Below, one piece after another: positions 62,586 to 64,000 of a DNA stretch of 64,000 bases. The DNA lies in NCBI GenBank assembly GCA_964036315.1, contig CAXIWW010000817.1:4189501-4253500 (forward strand), written 5' to 3'. Both the position numbers and the translations under genes were made by a program. Positions within the stretch are counted from its first letter, which is position 1; each line of letters opens with the position of its first letter. The notes under the pieces were generated by a model that searched no databases, was not told where the DNA came from, and saw nothing but the letters and a program-made list of their open reading frames with translations. The DNA comes from Acanthosepion esculentum (taxonomy: Eukaryota > Mollusca > Cephalopoda > Sepiida > Sepiidae).

Positions 62586-64000
62586 TAGGAATAGTTGGCA
62601 CTGTTGTTCTGTTGGCACTTTTGCTATCAGCTTTTGGCACTTTTGGTATCAGCTGTTGGCACTTTTGCTATCAGCTGTTGGCACTTTTGCTATCAGCTGT
62701 TGGCACTTTTGCTATCAGCTGTTGGCTCTTTTGGTATCATCTGTTGGCACTTTTGCTATCAGCTGTTGGCACTTTTGCTATCAGCTGTTGGCACTTTTGG
62801 TATCAGCTGTTGGCACTTTTGCTATCAGCTGTTGGCACTTTTGCTATCATCTGTGGTGCTGTTGGCACTTTTGTTATCAACTGGTGTAGTTCGCAAGTTT
62901 TTATATAAACATGAATTTTTATACTTTCATAGTGTTTTTGTTTTAGTGGGGGGTCACTATTTGCTCATAGCTGGGACCCATTTTGATCAGAAGCCTTGCT
63001 GTCAGATGTAGTTTATATTCATACCTAGGACTAGTTGGCACTGTGCTGCTGTTGGCACTGTTGCTATCAGCTGTTGGCACTTTTGCTATCAGCTGCTGGC
63101 ACTTTTGCTATCAGCTTTTGGCACTTTTGATATAAGCTGTGGTGCTGTTGGCACTTTTGCTATCAACTGGTGTTGTTCGCAAGTTTTTAACTAAACATGT
63201 ATTTTTATACTTTCATAGAGTTTTTTTGTTTAGTGGGGGGTCACTATTTGCTCATAGCTGGGACCCTTTGTGATCAGAAGCCTTGCTGTCAGATGTAGTT
63301 TATAATCATACCTAGGACTAGTTGGCACTGTGGTGCTGTTGGCACTTTTGCTATCAGCTGTTGGCACTTTTGCTATGAGCTGTTGGCACTTTTGCTATCA
63401 GCTGTGGTGCTGTTGGCACTTTTGCTATCAACTGGTGTTGTTCGCAAGTTTTTATATAAACATGTATTTTTATACATTCATAGTGTTTTTTTTAGTGGGG
63501 GGTCACTATTTGCTCATAGCTGGGAACCTTTGTGATCAGAAGCCTTGCTGTCAGATGTAGTTTATAATCATACCTAGGACTAGTTGGCACTGTGGTGCTG
63601 TTGGTACATTTGCTATCAGCTGTTGGCACTTTTGCTATCAGCTGTTGGCAGTTTTGCTATCAGCTGTTGGCACTTTTGCTATCAGCTGTTGGCATTTTTT
63701 GGTATCATCTGTTGGCACTTTTGGTATCAACTGTTGGCACTTTTGCTATCAGCTGTTGGGACTTTTGCTATCATCTGTTGGCACTTTTGCTATCAGCTGT
63801 TGGCACTTTTGCTATCAGCTGTTGGCACTTTTGCTATCAGCCTTTGGCATTTTGCTATCAGCTTTTGGCACTTTTGCTATCAGCTGTGGTGCTGTTGTCA
63901 CTTTTGCTATCAACTGGTGTTGTTCGCAAGTTTTTATATAAATATGTATTTTTATATTTCATAGTGTTTTTTTTTAGTGGGGGGTCACTCTTTGCTCATG
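62586..64000 (-). repeat. Terminal units, cut by the window end
   Basis: Anchors 62586, 63026, 63313, 63575, then a long 22-bp run at about 63,600-63,912 and a block that is cut at 64,000 after GGGGGGTCACTCTTTGCTCATG. Confidence 0.87.
63432..63590 (-). repeat. Representative conserved block, right-arm orientation
   Basis: A typical right-arm copy. On the + strand it reads GGTGTTGTTCGCAAG, TTTATATAAACATG, the AT dyad ATGTAT-TTTT-ATACAT, CATAGTG with a T tract, AGTGGGGGGTCACTA, TGATCA, and CATACCTAGGACTAGT. It is the exact reverse complement in layout of the left-arm reference block. This copy carries the CATTCATAG version of the dyad. Confidence 0.92.

Larger units (their letters stand above)
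1..64000. repeat. Two-tier satellite array filling the whole window
   Basis: Every stretch I read is either a 22-bp repeat (core GATAGCAAAAGTGCCAAC, linker AGCT, or its reverse complement) or a conserved block of about 160 bp containing ACTAGT, CCTAGG, TGATCA, a C-rich run, poly-A, TTTATATAAA and TTGCGAAC. About 183 blocks were located by eye at their CCTAGG or its degenerate version. Spacing is about 175 + 22n bp. The array is cut by both window edges: position 1 lies inside a block and 64,000 lies inside another. No unique sequence longer than a few bases interrupts it. Large satellites of this kind are a eukaryotic heterochromatin feature; the chromosomal location is inference. Confidence 0.97.
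27268..64000 (-). repeat. Right arm: about 103 higher-order units in reverse orientation
   Basis: The + strand now carries TTGGCACTTTTGCTATC cores, and blocks run from GTTCGCAAG to CCTAGGACTAGT. T exceeds A within the 22-mers, the opposite of the left arm, and long open frames move to the + strand. Block and 22-mer consensus are the same family as the left arm, including shared rare variants, so both arms descend from one array. The last block is cut by the window end. Confidence 0.96.

Noticed and set aside
1..64000. CRISPR array
   Set aside because: Repeats are directly abutting without unique spacers, the conserved block recurs unchanged instead of varying, and no cas-like gene is present.
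1..64000. CENP-B box in the conserved block, suggested by TTCG in GTTCGCAAG
   Set aside because: The known box needs NTTCGNNNNANNCGGGN; here TTCGCAAG is followed by T and AT-rich sequence with no CGGG.
1..64000. G-quadruplex at the G6 run of each block (AGTGGGGGGTCACT)
   Set aside because: Only one G-run occurs per unit, and units are over 230 bp apart, so an ordinary intramolecular quadruplex cannot form. A short hairpin is the simpler reading.
1..64000. Promoters at TATATAAAA in each block
   Set aside because: The motif is an AT-rich palindrome repeated about 180 times with no gene downstream and no supporting initiator. Kept only as a note in the dyad finding.
1..64000. Transposon or retroelement origin of the conserved block
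   Set aside because: No terminal inverted repeats at the block edges, no target-site duplication pattern and no coding remnant. The short AACAGCACCACAG direct repeats are part of the 22-mer context.
1..64000. tRNA, rRNA or small RNA genes
   Set aside because: No cloverleaf, A/B box pair or conserved rRNA stretch was seen; all sequence is accounted for by the two repeat tiers.

Overview
The window is one uninterrupted block of satellite DNA. I find no protein-coding gene, RNA gene, CRISPR array or recognisable transposon in 64 kb, and the array runs off both ends. It has two tiers. The inner tier is a 22-bp repeat: an 18-base core GATAGCAAAAGTGCCAAC joined by the linker AGCT, read on the + strand of the left part. 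I estimate about 1,450 copies. Runs of about 2 to 32 copies alternate with the outer tier, a conserved non-repetitive block of about 160 bp. That block starts near ACTAGT-CCTAGG and runs through TGATCA, a C-rich hairpin, a poly-A tract, an AT-rich dyad and TTTATATAAA to TTGCGAAC. By eye I located about 183 blocks. Block-to-block distances cluster at about 175 + 22n bp (n mostly 4 to 12, up to about 32), with a rarer class near 145 + 22n.

Orientation splits the window. From 1 to about 27,261 every repeat reads one way; from about 27,270 to 64,000 every repeat is the reverse complement. The switch occurs inside a conserved block, within about 10 bp. Each arm is a patchwork of segmental duplications that keep the order of unit lengths. 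Left arm: 2,140-6,933 is copied at 6,934-13,382, and the second copy carries an extra 1.5-kb tandem duplication; 13.4-27.2 kb holds several shuffled 2.5-2.8 kb modules. Right arm: a 1.63-kb tandem pair (30,891-34,155), a 1.9-kb pair (about 34.4-38.0 kb), a 2.39-kb tandem pair with a third partial copy (45.0-46.7 and 48.45-53.24 kb), and a 0.84-kb module present three times (58.3-62.6 kb). At the smallest scale, 154-bp and 132-bp duplications lie inside single 22-bp runs.

The organism is almost certainly a eukaryote: tens of kilobases of gene-free satellite with higher-order structure fit heterochromatin (pericentromere, centromere, subtelomere or a sex or B chromosome). I do not recognise the family and cannot name a clade. 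The many long open reading frames are an artefact: the 22-bp unit has no stop on its T-rich strand and 22 is not a multiple of 3, so all three frames stay open and give the same 22-residue hydrophobic repeat. No genes work together here. The content of interest is how the array is built, copied, inverted and possibly bound by proteins.
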